This document shows, piece by piece, positions 1 through 11,200 of a stretch of DNA of 31,222 nucleotides. Under the pieces are notes generated by a model, which saw nothing but the letters and a program-made list of their open reading frames with translations, ran no database searches and was not told where the DNA came from. The position numbers and the translations under genes were made by a program. Position 1 is the first letter of the stretch, and every line of letters starts with the position of its first letter. Location of the stretch: the NCBI GenBank assembly GCA_036897095.1, contig JAYMSP010001529.1, positions 1 to 31,222 on the forward strand. Reading direction: 5' to 3'. This DNA is from Plantago elongata (lineage: Eukaryota; Streptophyta; Magnoliopsida; Lamiales; Plantaginaceae).

Positions 1-1443
1 CCCACCCCAACCTTCCCAATGGGGGGTCCAACATTCTTGCAGTTAACACGACTCGTTAGACTGGCAATGAAACCGATACTATCCACCACAAAGTCCAAAC
101 AAGTAGACAACGACTGGCTTTGCTTAACGAAACAGTCAACATCCATCCACGATCAAGGTACTAACATTCACATTATGTCTACGAGATTGAATTCTCCAAC
201 ATAGTCGATCTGACTAGGGGCTAGCTGGTCAACTAACCCAGCTAGGCAGGTCGGTCAACCGCCCCACCACTTCAAACCTGTCCAGGGAGATTCGTACAAT
301 CATTTTTCGGGTAACACTGTACGTGTATGGTCGAATAAATGCCTTCCCGACACATTAAATTTCCAAGTGATCATTGAAAACACTGCTAAATCAGCATCAA
401 CTATCCATCACGCTGAGAGCAACCATATGGCATCACATTTATGCTTATTGGCTTCAACTTGTTTAAATCACACATCACGCCACGAGCAGTTCAGTGGTTT
501 ACAAAGGTTGAAGTAATAAAAATTAATGGTCACTCATATACAAAGACTCCTCTGAATCAAAGGTCACAAGTCCAAGTACTAACCTCTAGAACTAGCACTT
601 GGACTGGGGGATAACCTTCAATGAGAGGGTCCATCTTGACAGAAACAAACACACAACATGCCCAACCCAGCTGACTGAGTGACGAAGTTAGAGTCACCTG
701 TCTGACTGACAGACATATGTTGACACCCCAGCCAATCGAACAGACACGACGCTAAACGAACGAGCAGAATGATAAAAGTTCAAGTACCACTCCTTCGAAC
801 TGGAACTTCAACTAGGGGACAAACATAGTAGACATGGTCGGACGACATCGGCCACGTCTCCTAGAGGTTAGTTCGTAGCATTTTAGTCAATATTAGACAA
901 GCATGTTTATATGAGTTTTATTTTATTTCTCAAGTTAGATTCACAAGACATGCATGATTGCAAGAATTTTAGAATATGCCTTACTGCCATGAACCGCACG
1001 TAAGAAAAACATTTTTTTATTGTCGATTGTTAATGTTCATTGAAGTTATGTGCTTGAAATCCTATATGTTAATATCCTTGTACATGTTCAAAGCGAGACT
1101 TATAGCAATCTACCGGGTCACTTCCAAAAAGACTACCTAACACGAAACTTAAACAACAAGAAGGCTAATGTTCTAAAAGATTTGAAAACATCCGAACATA
1201 CATACCAATCCAACCCCACTGAGGTTAATACAAATCACAATGAGCTAACACAAACAACAAGGTTCAAACATGCAAGACAACACGAAGTGTAAAATAATCC
1301 AACCCGACAAAAAGGGTGATGAAAGCAAAGTTATAGTGGCAAAAGTTCAACAAGCTTACAAATACCAAAAGTTTCACCATCTAACAAGATAACAACTAAG
1401 TGCTACCAACTCCATCGACTTCTCCCTCCGGTCAGCCACCAGG
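1..1443. other. Non-coding LTR-retrotransposon-like DNA
   Basis: No convincing gene is visible; the short open frames have no recognisable domain. Two purine-rich motifs resemble the polypurine-tract or LTR-edge phrases of plant Ty3/gypsy elements: CACTTGGACTGGGGGA at 596-611 and one containing CTAGGGGACAAAC near 812-824. A related motif containing GGGGGACAAAC recurs near 6357-6368. The stretch most likely belongs to the same element as the antisense gene next to it. This is inference from motif style only; no gag or pol domain is present to prove it. Confidence 0.35.
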
Positions 1444-3526
1444 TCAAGCTGAAATTGGCACACACACCTTGGTCAGGTAAGACTCACACCACCTGACTCG
1501 CTCCTCAAAGTAATCCCTCCGACCCCCCCTTAAGACTCTCGCACATAATGCATGTTCATTCAAGATCAAGTTATGCCTCGCAATCTGCCTAGCCATAGCG
1601 AGCTCCTCTCTGATGGCTTGCAATCCCACCTTCAACTTGTCGTTCTCACTAGTGACCAAAGCCAACTCCACCTCAAGCTTGGCAGCTCTAGCCGCTTCAT
1701 GCTCAACATCGGCCATACCCTCCTGATACTTGGCCAACTTCTCTTTAGCCACCAATGCATCGCTCTTGAGACGCTTGTTATACCTCTTGAGCACATGAAT
1801 AGAATGCTTAGTTTTTCGGCACCTCTCCCTGATAGAAGTCGACCCCACTTCCATCAACCGACGGCCCTGCCCATGTACGTCGTGGCACTCAAGGTCTACA
1901 AGAAAAACATCAAGAGTCATGACCCAATACAAACATGCAAATAACACTAAAAGAAAAAATGCTAAGCAATCACGAAGTCTACCTTGACAGACTGATAGAG
2001 AACGTTCTCCATTAAGGTAGCCACTCCATCCTTCACCAGCGGATTAAGATCTTCAAACGATAGCACCCTCCCAGAACTCAAAGCTAACTCCCCTCACTCA
2101 CAAGAAATCTTAGTTCTGTCATACTTGATCTTCACGGTCGACGGAGAATACACATTCTCTTCACCACTTGCCACTGTCAAGGGTGAACTCACATCTTTAT
2201 CCAACGAGGAAGGAACAGAGTCAGCTCAAGCGAGACTCGACAATGCTCCAACTGGGCTACCTGGTAGAACCCCAAGCAAAGCATCCGTACTCAAAAGGCC
2301 GCCCTCCATGGCACACGTCCGGAAGTTAGGCATGCCTGGCAGAACACCAAGCAAGTCGTCTGTCAAACTACTTGAAAGTCCAACCTTCACAGCACTTGAC
2401 GAGATGCCAGACGAATCAATAGGAACATCGCCTTCTGCACCTGAAAGCTCGAGCCTTGGCTTCTTGCCACAGGGCCCCAACAAGTCGTCCTCTTTCTCAA
2501 CTGGGGTCACAATTGACTTCACCACTTTTGCCGACCCCATTACTCTGGCAGCATACTCATCTCCATTGTCTGTCAGCACATGAATTAAGAGAAAGAAGAC
2601 ATCAGAACTGGTCATCTGAAACACTACATATCAACGCTAACAATTCCAGGACTTTAGTTACCTCTAAATGACTGAATAACGACACGCCACATGTTGCATG
2701 CCTTCAACGTAAACGGGTTCAGGAGATGGTCGATCAACCTAGTCGTGTTAGACGCACTCCTTATAGCCTTGATCACCGCATCCCCTTTATCCAACACACC
2801 CCTCTCACATGCGCGCCTATAAAACAAAAAAAGTAACTCAAATATGAAAAATGCAAGAGATAAAGCAACCACACTAAGAGACAAGAAAGTTGAACTCATC
2901 GACAAGTTTCCACGATGTTGGAACCCTGCTAAGTTTGCTTGTTCAAACACATGTTCACTACTGACCATAAAACACCTCTCCTTCCAAGATGACTTGTCGG
3001 ACACATTGCAACCGGAAACAGGGCCCTCGACGCCTATCCTCGAGTTGAACTGGACTCGTCCTTTGTCCGACAAGACTTCCTTCACTTTGTAAAAGTGACA
3101 GAATGTGTCGACAGACACCTGAACACCTAAAGCCTCGCTTAGCACCTGCATCCCAAGAATGATCCACCAAGCATTGGGCATCAGCTGACCAGGTACAACT
3201 TGGAGATAGCTAAGCATGTCAATCACGAACATGGGGAGTGGAAGTCTAAGCCCTATTTTGAAAGCAACTTCTTACAGGCAGACCATCCCATGGACGTCCC
3301 AGTCTGCTCGTTCTTTTGCCAAGGGAAGTCGAGATCTGGTGCTCTCAGGAATCCCATAAAAGTCCCTCATGTATGTCAATATCACCTCGCTAACAAGCGA
3401 GGCCACATCACCAGTTAAGACAGAGGTTGGCTGACCTATAACGGACATTGATCCACTAGGTGGGCCTTGGTTGTCCACCCTAGTTGACCGAGAATACACG
3501 ACAATCTTTCTTGGACGCCCTTCCAT
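1444..3526 (-). pseudogene. Antisense extra ORF of a gypsy-type element ('putative gypsy type transposon' domain), decayed
   Basis: Read on the minus strand. The first block (3526-3275) ends RADWDVHGMVCL and is cut by an in-frame TAA at 3272-3274. The same frame then resumes with VAFKIGLRLPLPMFVIDML, so the stop is a single nonsense change. The block continues with a proline/tryptophan-rich stretch (PGQLMPNAWWIILG) and a SDKSSWKERCF motif, typical of the plant 'putative gypsy type transposon' family. An intron is likely: a TTTTATAG acceptor precedes 2816. The second exon (2816-2662) ends at a GAG/GTAACT donor, and a third probably starts near 2569. A downstream open stretch (1947-1444) is heptad-rich coiled coil. 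In Tat-lineage Ty3/gypsy elements such genes lie antisense between pol and the 3' LTR, which fits the repeats and LTR to the right. Exon joins are approximate and the function is unknown. Confidence 0.6.
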
Positions 3527-5334
3527 GATTCACCTATGTGCAAGTTAGACAAGAAGAGTCTTAATCCCAAAAAAAACTAAAACCAACATCAACTCAATTC
3601 AGCATCAAAAATACGAGTTGACAGACACGATAGACTTCAATCAATACACTTCAAACTAGAACGAATCTCTAGCATGCAAACAAAATATGCCAACAAAGTT
3701 CAATCCAACATCATCAATATGCATGCCAAGCAAGTTGTCAACTTATCTAGTTCTACAACCAAACATCAACATGACCATTTGCAAACATAAAGCATTATAG
3801 TATGAGCATTACCAAAAACAAGGCTAAGGAATTCAACAAGTTTGTTTCCAAAAGTAACAACTTCACAATTTATATCCATCAATGTCACCGGGTGATACAA
3901 AGAGTAGCATACTTGTGTCCGCTCGACACTACATATCAAAAGAGTCTATACAATGCTCGAAAAGAAAGAAAACGACTTACGATGGACACTTGTGTCCGAG
4001 CTCCAAGAAAGGCAATAGAATCACTCGTTCACTAGCAAATTAAAACCCAAGCTCGAATCTGCAAAGTAAGCACTACATAGTCAAGCAATCGATAGACAAG
4101 CAAAAGGAAAGTAAACTCCAACAATCGAATTGCAAGAAATAAATCGAAACATACACGTGAAACTCTCCGACCAAATCCGTTAGAATACCGAGAATTCCAT
4201 TCTCCACAAAGAAGAAGAAGCAGACAACATTGATTCAACGTTAATTTTCGTCACCACAACAACAACACACCAACCAGATTTAGTAAGAAAATCCATGAAA
4301 AAGGCTCGACTCGAAATTCTCAACTAAAACAGTTGTTATCACAAATCCAAGCTAAATTATATACATCTCGAGGAATCAAACCAAGTTACACAGAAAGCAA
4401 TAAATGGAGAAAGCAAGTGACTTTAAAAGAGTATCAAAAAGTTCTCTAGAATCACATCTCCAAAACTAAGGCTGTGAATTTTTATCCTTCACAATTTTGG
4501 AAATCGACGAACAACTATGCCCCATTAGATCGATATGGAAAAAGGACGAAATTCTCCCAACAAAGCAAAAACAAAAAATCACAGCAATAGGAAAGGGATT
4601 TCAGGTCCTTGTTCGTTCATTTGCACGGGGGAAAAGACGAATAAAAGAAATACAACAGTAGAGAAATCAGAACAGAAGGAGGAGGAAGAAACTCACCGGA
4701 AACCTCTACTTGCCGGAGAATACAATTCAACCAGACTCCCTCATCTCTTCACTTGCTCCATTTCCCTTCTTCGCTGCTACCAGTCGATCTAATGTATGAC
4801 TCGGCTTTCACACCCAACTCGCCGAAAAAGCTCAACCTCCGGTTGCCTTTCTCCCTCCACACGCAAACCCACCAGAAAACTCAGAATTTCGGCAAGCCTC
4901 CTCCTCGCGAGTCGGTTTCAGTCCAAGCAACCGAGCTCCAACTGCGACTCTCTCTCCCTTTTCGAATTCGGCCTCTTCACCCGCTCTCCGCCGCACTCTG
5001 CCCGAGACCCACCAGAAATCTCAATATCCGGTCGATACCCACACGCTGCCTCCCGCTCCACTCTCTCTCTCCCTCTATGCAAAATTCTTAGATGACGATA
5101 TATATGTATTATGAAAAGATCGACATCGATATTTTGTCTTAGTGAAAATGTCGATTCCAAGTTTCAGTGAAGTGAAAGAGTGAATTATGTTGGGGATATT
5201 TGAGACATATTTTAAAATCTAGGGTTTTGACCCCCAATTAAATAATAGATCAATATTACAAGTCAAAGAGCTACTAAACAATCACACAAATTTTGGGCAA
5301 GCCAACACATTCCGGGCAAGCCATCTTATGTATG
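3527..5334. other. 5' flank and probable promoter region of the antisense ORF
   Basis: No protein domain is recognised in these 1.8 kb. On the minus strand an AT-rich TATA-like segment (plus positions about 5095-5108) is followed by a GA-rich run (plus 5050-5085). This is the base composition of many plant core promoters and leaders, and could start transcription towards the antisense gene. The 4700-5090 stretch is strongly pyrimidine-biased on the plus strand. The open frames here are composition artefacts. This promoter reading is inference. Confidence 0.3.
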
Positions 5335-5995
5335 TCAACAAGCTACCATCTTGCTTGACTGACTAAAATTACCCTCATCGAAGTTGTAAGTCTACAAGCT
5401 TCCATCTTGCTTGACGAACTAAAAGTTGCTTGCCTACAATTTTCTATCAGCAAGTTACCATCTTGCCTGATGGACTATAAGTTTCCTGCCTCAAAATTTT
5501 CTGTCATCAAGTTACCATCTTGCTTGACGGACTAAAAGTTGTTGCTACAATTTTTTGTCAGCAAGTTACCATTTTACTTAACGGACTAAATGTTGCTTGC
5601 CTACAACTTTCTGTGAGCAAGTTACCATCTTGCTTGGCGGACTAAGAGTTGCTTGCCTACAACTTTCTTGCTACCATCTTGCTTGACGGACTAAAAGTTT
5701 CTTGCCTATAATTTTATGTCAGCAAGTTACCATCTGGCTTGACGGACTAAAAGTTGCTTGCCTACAATTTTCTGCCAGCAAGTTACCATCTTGCTTGACA
5801 GACTAAAAGTTGCCCGCCTCAAAATTTTTATGTCAGCAAGTTACCATCTTGCTTGACGGACTAAAAGTTGGTCGCTTCCAAGATTTTATGTCATCAAGTT
5901 CCCATCTTGCTTGACGGGCAAAAGTTGTCAACCTTTAAATTTTTATGTCAGTAATTTTCCATCTTGCTTGGTGGACTAAAGTTGCCAACCTTAAT
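5335..5995. repeat. Tandem array, about 12 copies of a ~56-bp unit
   Basis: The phrase AAGTTACCATCTTGCTTGAC recurs about every 55-58 bases, with hits near 5345, 5400, 5457, 5512, 5567, 5622, 5671, 5726, 5782, 5840, 5897 and 5955. Each is followed by GGACTAAAAGTTGCTTGCC and a T-rich spacer ending GTCAGC. Copies differ by substitutions and small indels; the outer ones are most diverged, and one near 5660 has a shortened spacer. The array lies between the antisense ORF and the LTR-like segment, where Tat/Ogre-type elements are known to carry satellite-like repeats in their 3' untranslated region. Confidence 0.9.
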
Positions 5996-6346
5996 TTTTT
6001 CCTTCAGAAAGTGTTCGGCTCACTGGATCAAATCATCAACCATGAAAATTTCTGTCTCCGGACACCCATCACACTAGGTTGGCATTTTCCAACTACGAGT
6101 GACTGTCAGTAAGTTTCTACATATCAAGCTCGACTTACTTTTGCCAAGCTAACAACATGATCACTAGAAGTGAAGTCTATCTTTCTTGACGAGTCTGTCT
6201 CCTTATCGATGAGCTTACAATCTGTTATTCTAGTGCATCCACTAGATAATCTATACCTTCAAAGGAGCATAACAACATACACCTACGACTCAGTGTGCAT
6301 CGCTTTGTTGGACATAGAACTTCTACTCTCCTACTCGAGACACTCG
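5996..6346. other. Spacer between tandem array and LTR-like segment
   Basis: These 350 bases are non-coding, with no motif I recognise beyond fading similarity to the tandem unit at the left edge. They run into the GTGGGGGACAAAC motif that resembles a polypurine tract or LTR edge. Confidence 0.3.
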
Positions 6347-6858
6347 ACTCGAAAAGTGGGGGACAAACTATATTGGCCAAAATTCGCTCTTCCAACAAGA
6401 CTGGCAAATTGGTCCCTCAAGGCCACGTCCCAATCCATGGTCTTTAATGAGTCCATCTCAGCCTCACATGTGGGTTGGGCTCCAAGAGGCCACCGAACCA
6501 AGCCACCTAGTGGAGTCACCGTCCGACCAAGAGGCCTGCATACTGGCTAACTCATTTGGCTTCCCGACTTCCTAGTGGACCAACAAGCTAGCCAACACAC
6601 TTCGAGTCTGACAGACATGCGAGCCAACCTACTTGACTGACTTGCTTAGTCTTCCAGAATTGAACTCAACCGACTCGAGACACGTCCAACCCACATCACA
6701 AGGCTAACCATGTTAGCCTAACGGACTGACCAACCCACATTGCTTGACTAACTCATTCAATCAATACGCAACCAACTAGACTTAGTCACCCCACGAAGAC
6801 ACTCCTCACCCGAAAGATAGCTAGGAGTGGTGGGTACGGACTCTAACGGTTGGATGGT

Positions 6859-6868
6859 CTTTATAAGG
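6859..6868 (+). promoter_or_regulatory. TATA box in LTR-like segment
   Basis: CTTTATAAGG sits about 45 bases upstream of AAACCCTAGC and 70 bases upstream of the (CT)n tract. This is a normal core-promoter arrangement for a plant LTR transcribed rightward. Confidence 0.55.
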
Positions 6869-6932
6869 AGGCAGGCGGAAGGAGAAAATGATCATCTTAT
6901 TCACACTACGAAAACCCTAGCTATCAGTCGAA

Positions 6933-6935
<3 letters not shown>

Positions 6936-6976
<41 letters not shown>
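6936..6976. repeat. (CT)20 microsatellite
   Basis: A pure alternating CT run of 41 bases in the inferred leader of the LTR-like segment, directly downstream of an AAACCCTAG motif. Such pyrimidine tracts are common in plant leaders and slip readily, so its length is probably variable. Confidence 0.97.
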
Positions 6977-6979
<3 letters not shown>

Positions 6980-7335
6980 CCCTAGCGCCCTAGCAATTAG
7001 TAAGACGTTCAAGCTCTCAGGTTGTCAGTCAGACGATCAAGCATCACCTTCTACCATCCAAACTCGCTTACCGATGACCACTAGTTAGCTCCCTCTCACA
7101 CGGTCAGCTAACCCAATGTCGGTAACCATTCCCTCCTTGCCGAATTGTCAACAGGATAAGTCGGCCTCCATCATCTCCATCTCTCTCACTGTCGCTTTGT
7201 TTATTATTCTCCACTTGATTACTAACTTGAGCATCAGAGTTCCTACGGTCGACATCCCACCGATGTCACCTTGGTACCTTACGTCTCTAGGTTTGTTACT
7301 TGTTGCCTTGTAGGTTGTCGGTGCCCCCCAATTTA

Positions 7336-7848
7336 TCAACCTAATTTCGATTGTAAATTATGAGCGTCTACATCGAGAACATGCTTAGTGAAGATCGTAG
7401 TGTAGCTGATGTTCGTCCCTATAACATGATCCTCACTAAACGCCATCAACATATTGATTAGAGCAAGGTCCTCCGCCTCCGAGTACTTTTGTAGGCCGAC
7501 CTCGTCTACCCCGTCTTGTTCTTCGCCTTCGCGTGCTGTCTCGGCAACTTTCTTTCCCTTTCCCTTTGATGCCCCGACCTTTGCCTTCCCTTTGCCTTGT
7601 GATGCGGCTGCCGTTGCCTTCCATCTCGATTGTGGCATGGGCATGGGTTGCCTCTCCGGGACATTTTGCTGTGAAGCCTCATATCCTTCGGGATGGTATG
7701 AATCTTGGGAGTTGAATGGATTGTTTGGTTCATTTGGGTTGTTGTTTGGATTGGTGGAGGATTCCAAACTATAACCCATGGAGTTGAACATTTGTTCGAG
7801 TTCAGCCGGATCTTTGTCCGCCCACCAAGCAGCCAAGTTCGGATTCAT
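7336..7848 (-). CDS. SANT/Myb-like ORF of a PIF/Harbinger-type transposon, C-truncated
   Basis: The open frame of 170 residues starts MNPNLAAWWADKDPAELEQM. Asn/Pro-rich and Gln/Pro-rich low-complexity parts (residues about 30-75) and a Lys/Gly-rich basic stretch (about 85-105) follow. The ending, KYSEAEDLALINMLMAFSED plus HVIGTN, is the start of the SANT/Myb-like domain of the plant family often mis-named 'glutathione S-transferase T3-like', the DNA-binding accessory protein of PIF/Harbinger transposons. The domain is cut soon after VIGTN, so most of the DNA-binding helices and all of the DDE transposase are missing. The start fits a TATA box about 95 bases upstream on the same strand. The ORF abuts the right end of the LTR-like segment, which probably marks the breakpoint. 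It is unlikely to be functional. Confidence 0.6.
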   Translation of the reverse strand: MNPNLAAWWADKDPAELEQMFNSMGYSLESSTNPNNNPNEPNNPFNSQDSYHPEGYEASQQNVPERQPMPMPQSRWKATAAASQGKGKAKVGASKGKGKKVAETAREGEEQDGVDEVGLQKYSEAEDLALINMLMAFSEDHVIGTNISYTTIFTKHVLDVDAHNLQSKLG

Positions 7849-7941
7849 TGTGGTGTTTGAAAGTGATTAAAGAGTGGTTTGAGTTTAATAGAGAGAAAGA
7901 AGGGTGCAAATGGAGCTGTGAAGAATGAAGTGAAAATGGGT

Positions 7942-7953
7942 ATCTATTTATAG
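7942..7953 (-). promoter_or_regulatory. TATA box for the Harbinger-like ORF
   Basis: On the minus strand the sequence reads TCTATAAATAGA, a near-perfect plant TATA box and itself a palindrome, 94 bases upstream of the ATG at 7848. It lies inside a block (7938-7977) that recurs at 27549-27587, so it belongs to the transposon rather than to chance. Confidence 0.7.
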
Positions 7954-8044
7954 ATCTCGAAAAAATATGATCGTTGGAGTATTTTTTTTTATTAAACTAG
8001 AAAAAAAACGTGCCCGGTCCAAATGGTTAGAGACATGACCTTTT

Positions 8045-8126
8045 GCGGAGCAACCGTTCGATGTGAAAGGCACTGCCCCTCAACCGTCCACAATGGGTTG
8101 GATCAGTCACGGAGCCGTTGCTCCGC
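8045..8126. repeat. Inverted repeat in GC-rich block
   Basis: GCGGAGCAAC (8045-8054) is matched by its exact reverse complement GTTGCTCCGC (8117-8126). The right arm also contains a local hairpin, GGAGC-CGTT-GCTCC (8111-8124). The block is GC-rich in an AT-rich surrounding and lies upstream of the Harbinger-like promoter. It could be part of that transposon's subterminal region. No target duplication was found. Confidence 0.5.
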
Positions 8127-8187
8127 CACCGCAATCGATCACAACGACCGCACACATTGGAAGGTATTGCAATATTTTTCTTCCATA

Positions 8188-8275
8188 TTTTTTTTTTTGA
8201 GAAAGAATGAAATTTTTATTCATAAAAAGGAAGAGTACAAGTTGAAGAGACGAAAGCTTCAACCAAGCAAGAGCC
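8188..8275 (-). other. 3' terminal region of LINE copy 1 with stem-loop and poly(A)
   Basis: Transcribed leftward. A short inverted repeat TTGAAG...CTTCAA (plus positions about 8240-8260) encloses a ~9-base loop. An AT-rich stretch and 11 A residues follow. A 3' hairpin close to the poly(A) is a feature of several plant L1 and SINE families and is thought to be what the reverse transcriptase recognises. The pairing here is imperfect and the assignment moderate. Confidence 0.45.
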
Positions 8276-8287
8276 AAAAGCTACAGA

Positions 8288-11200
8288 TTACATCAGAAAT
8301 AAAAGACTATGATCTATGAACACCACAAGATAAATGCACTTAGGTAGTTCCATGTAATCAAAAGGAAGTACACCAAAGACATTAGAGTTGATTCCAATAT
8401 TCTTACTGAGTTTGTCCGCCAAACCGTTTGCTTCCCTGCGGATATGACATACTGTGGCGCTAGCAAAGGAGCTCACAAGGTCGTTGAGTTGCATGTAGAT
8501 GTGGCCAGCTGCTCCATTATGTTGTTTGTTGGACAGTATGCCCTGTATAACCAAGAGGTTGTCTCCTTCCAACTCGATACGAGCACTACCTATACTTTGT
8601 GCCAGAAGGAGTGCTTGGCATGTTGCATAAGCCTCTGCCATCTCAGTCGACAGGGCCTTGTAGTCTTATTCGTGACCAGGCTAATACTAGCCATGTGTGA
8701 TCTCGGATCACCGCTGCGATTCCGCCTGGTTGGTTATGGGAGGGGGTGGAAGCATCAAAATTGACAAAGTAATGGGGGCACTGAGTCGTGGTGCAATGGG
8801 GGGCACTGCTCCTTCCAACAGATTTGTTGGTGTTCTTCTTAAAGAAAGAGACGTATCGCCGAGCAAAGTCAACCGATTCCATGGGGGAGTATCGGAGTTG
8901 CTCATGGAGGACATAATCCCGGTTATACCAAATACACCAACAAGATGTGACAAAGAAATCGAACTCGGTGGCGTCCATACGAACCCGAACTCCGGTAATC
9001 CAATCCCAAGGAGTATCACAGGGGAAGAAAATGGATGAGGCAGGGATATTCGCATGAGCCCAGTACACTCTCGAGAAGTGGCAATCACGTAGTGTGTGGA
9101 TGGCTGTCTCGGAACTACCACTGCAAACCGGACAGAGTTCCTCCTTCAAAACATGTCGCTTCTTAAGAACAGAGGAAGGGGGGAGAGAGTCATGTAGTTA
9201 GCGCCAGAGAAAGTGCTTGACTTTTCCCGGTAGTTTCAAATTCCATACAAAATTCCAGCTTCTAGGTGTCGAGTTGGACGAGCTGCCCTGGGTATTTGCA
9301 AGAAGGCGTTGTTTAATGTCCATGGCTAGGTGGTAATCAGACGAAACTGAATATCTTCCATTCCTCGAATGATGCCATATTAGAGTATCAGCAACATCTC
9401 TATTGGCAATGGGTATGCGTAAGATCTCTTCGATGTCCTCCTGCCAAAACAAATGGGTGAGAATGGGCAAGTCCCATTCATTGACAGTAGGATGAAGAAG
9501 GAAGGAGACAAGGAGAGGTCCCTCATGGTGAGTATCCAGGGTTCTGACTTTAAAGACAGGGCACTCGGGACCCATTTTCATGCCAGACATCAATGTTCTC
9601 GCCACTGCCAACTCTCCAGCGAGTACCTGCATTGACAAGATCTAAAGCACCAAGAATGCTTTTCCAAGTGTAGGAAGAATTAGTTTTAGTAGTAGCATGG
9701 AGAATATCAGAGTGAGGGAAGTATTTAGCTTTAAAAACGCGACTGAGAAGAGAGTTGGGATTCTCATGAATCCTCCAAATTTGTTTGCCAAGCAAAGCCA
9801 AATTAAAAGCATGTAAATCTCTAAAGCCAAGGCCACCATCATGCTTGCTTTTTGTTAAAGTGTGCCAATTCACAAAGTGCATTTTATCTTTGCCCTCATC
9901 GCTCCACCGGCAATTATTGATTAAAGACTCTAAGTCTCGAATAAGATAATCTGGAAGTTCAACGAAGCTCATGACATAAGTGGGGATGGCCTAAAAGGCA
10001 GATTTAATCAAAACCTCTTTACTTGCTTTGGATAGCATTTTTCCATCAAAGGATTGAGCCTTTTTCCACACCTTATCTCGTAGCCAGCCAAAATCTATTT
10101 TTTTATCTTTTCCCATGGTAGTAGGGAGTCCCAGGTACTTCTCATGCTTGTCCACTACCTGAACATTGAGAATTCTTTAGATCTGACACTTCAGCTCATC
10201 TGCAATATTTCTACTATAAACAATAGTAGATTTATCAAGATTTACCTCCTGGCCAGAACCCAAACAGTAGGTTTGGAAAACCTGCATAATAGCGTTAGCA
10301 GAGCCTACAGAAGCTTGACTGAAAATCATAGTGTCATCAGCAAAGAGAAGGTGAGATATAGAAGGAGCATTGGGGCTTACTTTCACCCCCTGGATGTCGC
10401 CTCTACCAGCAGCATTTTCAAACAAAGAGCAAAGAGCTTTAGTGCAAAAGAGGAAAAGAAAGGGGGAGAGGGGGTCGCCTTGGCGAATACCACGATTGGG
10501 GTGAAAAATGCCATGCTGGCTACCATTAAAAATAATCAAGTAAGACACAGATCGCACACAAAGCATGATAGTAGCCACAAAAGAATGATGAAACCCCAGC
10601 TTGAGCAAGATACGCTCAATAAAAGTCCACTCAACATGATTGAAAGCCTTGCTAAGATCCAGTTTAAGAGCAAGAAAACTTTTTTTTACCACTGGTTTTA
10701 CGCTTCAAATAGTGATTAATTTTGTAAGAAACAAGGACATTATCAGTAATGAGCCTGCCAGGGATAAAATTAGATTGATTTTTGCTAATAAATGAATGCA
10801 TAAAAGGCTTAAGTCTATTAGTAATGCATTTAGATGCAATCTTGTACACTACATTACTCAAGCTGATGGGACGAAATTGAGTGATTAGCTTAGGCGATTT
10901 ACACTTAGGGATCAAGACAATGTGAGTGTAGTTTAATTTAGCATCAAAGACCTTGTTATTAACCAAATTAAGACAACAAGCAGTAACAGAGTGGCCAACA
11001 ACTTGCCAATACTTTTGAAAATATAGAACAGGAAATCCATCCGGACCAGGGGATTTCAGAGGGAACATCTGAAAGAGAGAATTCCGTACCTCCTCCTTTG
11101 AGTAGACGGAGCAGAGTGTCCGGTTCATATTCTGTGACTTTGGGCAAATTATTAGCCAGGACAGTTGCAATAGCATCAGCAGAGGGGTCTGCAGAAGTGA

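Larger units (their letters stand above)
6347..7337 (+). mobile_element. LTR-like segment of a Ty3/gypsy element (plus orientation)
   Basis: The left boundary is set by a purine tract (AAAAGTGGGGGACAAAC, 6352-6368). A TATA box (CTTTATAAGG, 6859-6868) follows CGGTTGGATGGT. About 50 bases on come an AAACCCTAG telo-box and a (CT)n leader. The right part contains a TTGATTACTAACTTGAGC phrase and ACCGATGTCACC, the style of the R-U5 region in Tat/gypsy LTRs. It ends with GTGCCCCCCAATTTATCA at about 7320-7337. The partner 5' LTR is outside the window, so the boundaries are inferred. The segment could be a solo or 3' LTR; the array and antisense ORF to its left favour a 3' LTR. Confidence 0.5.

Noticed and set aside
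4535..5160. Several overlapping frames around 4.5-5.2 kb on both strands
   Set aside because: Pyrimidine-rich composition keeps frames open; no motif or codon pattern supports them.
5335..5995. CRISPR-like array
   Set aside because: Units are contiguous diverged tandem repeats with related spacers, in a plant nuclear context, with no cas genes.
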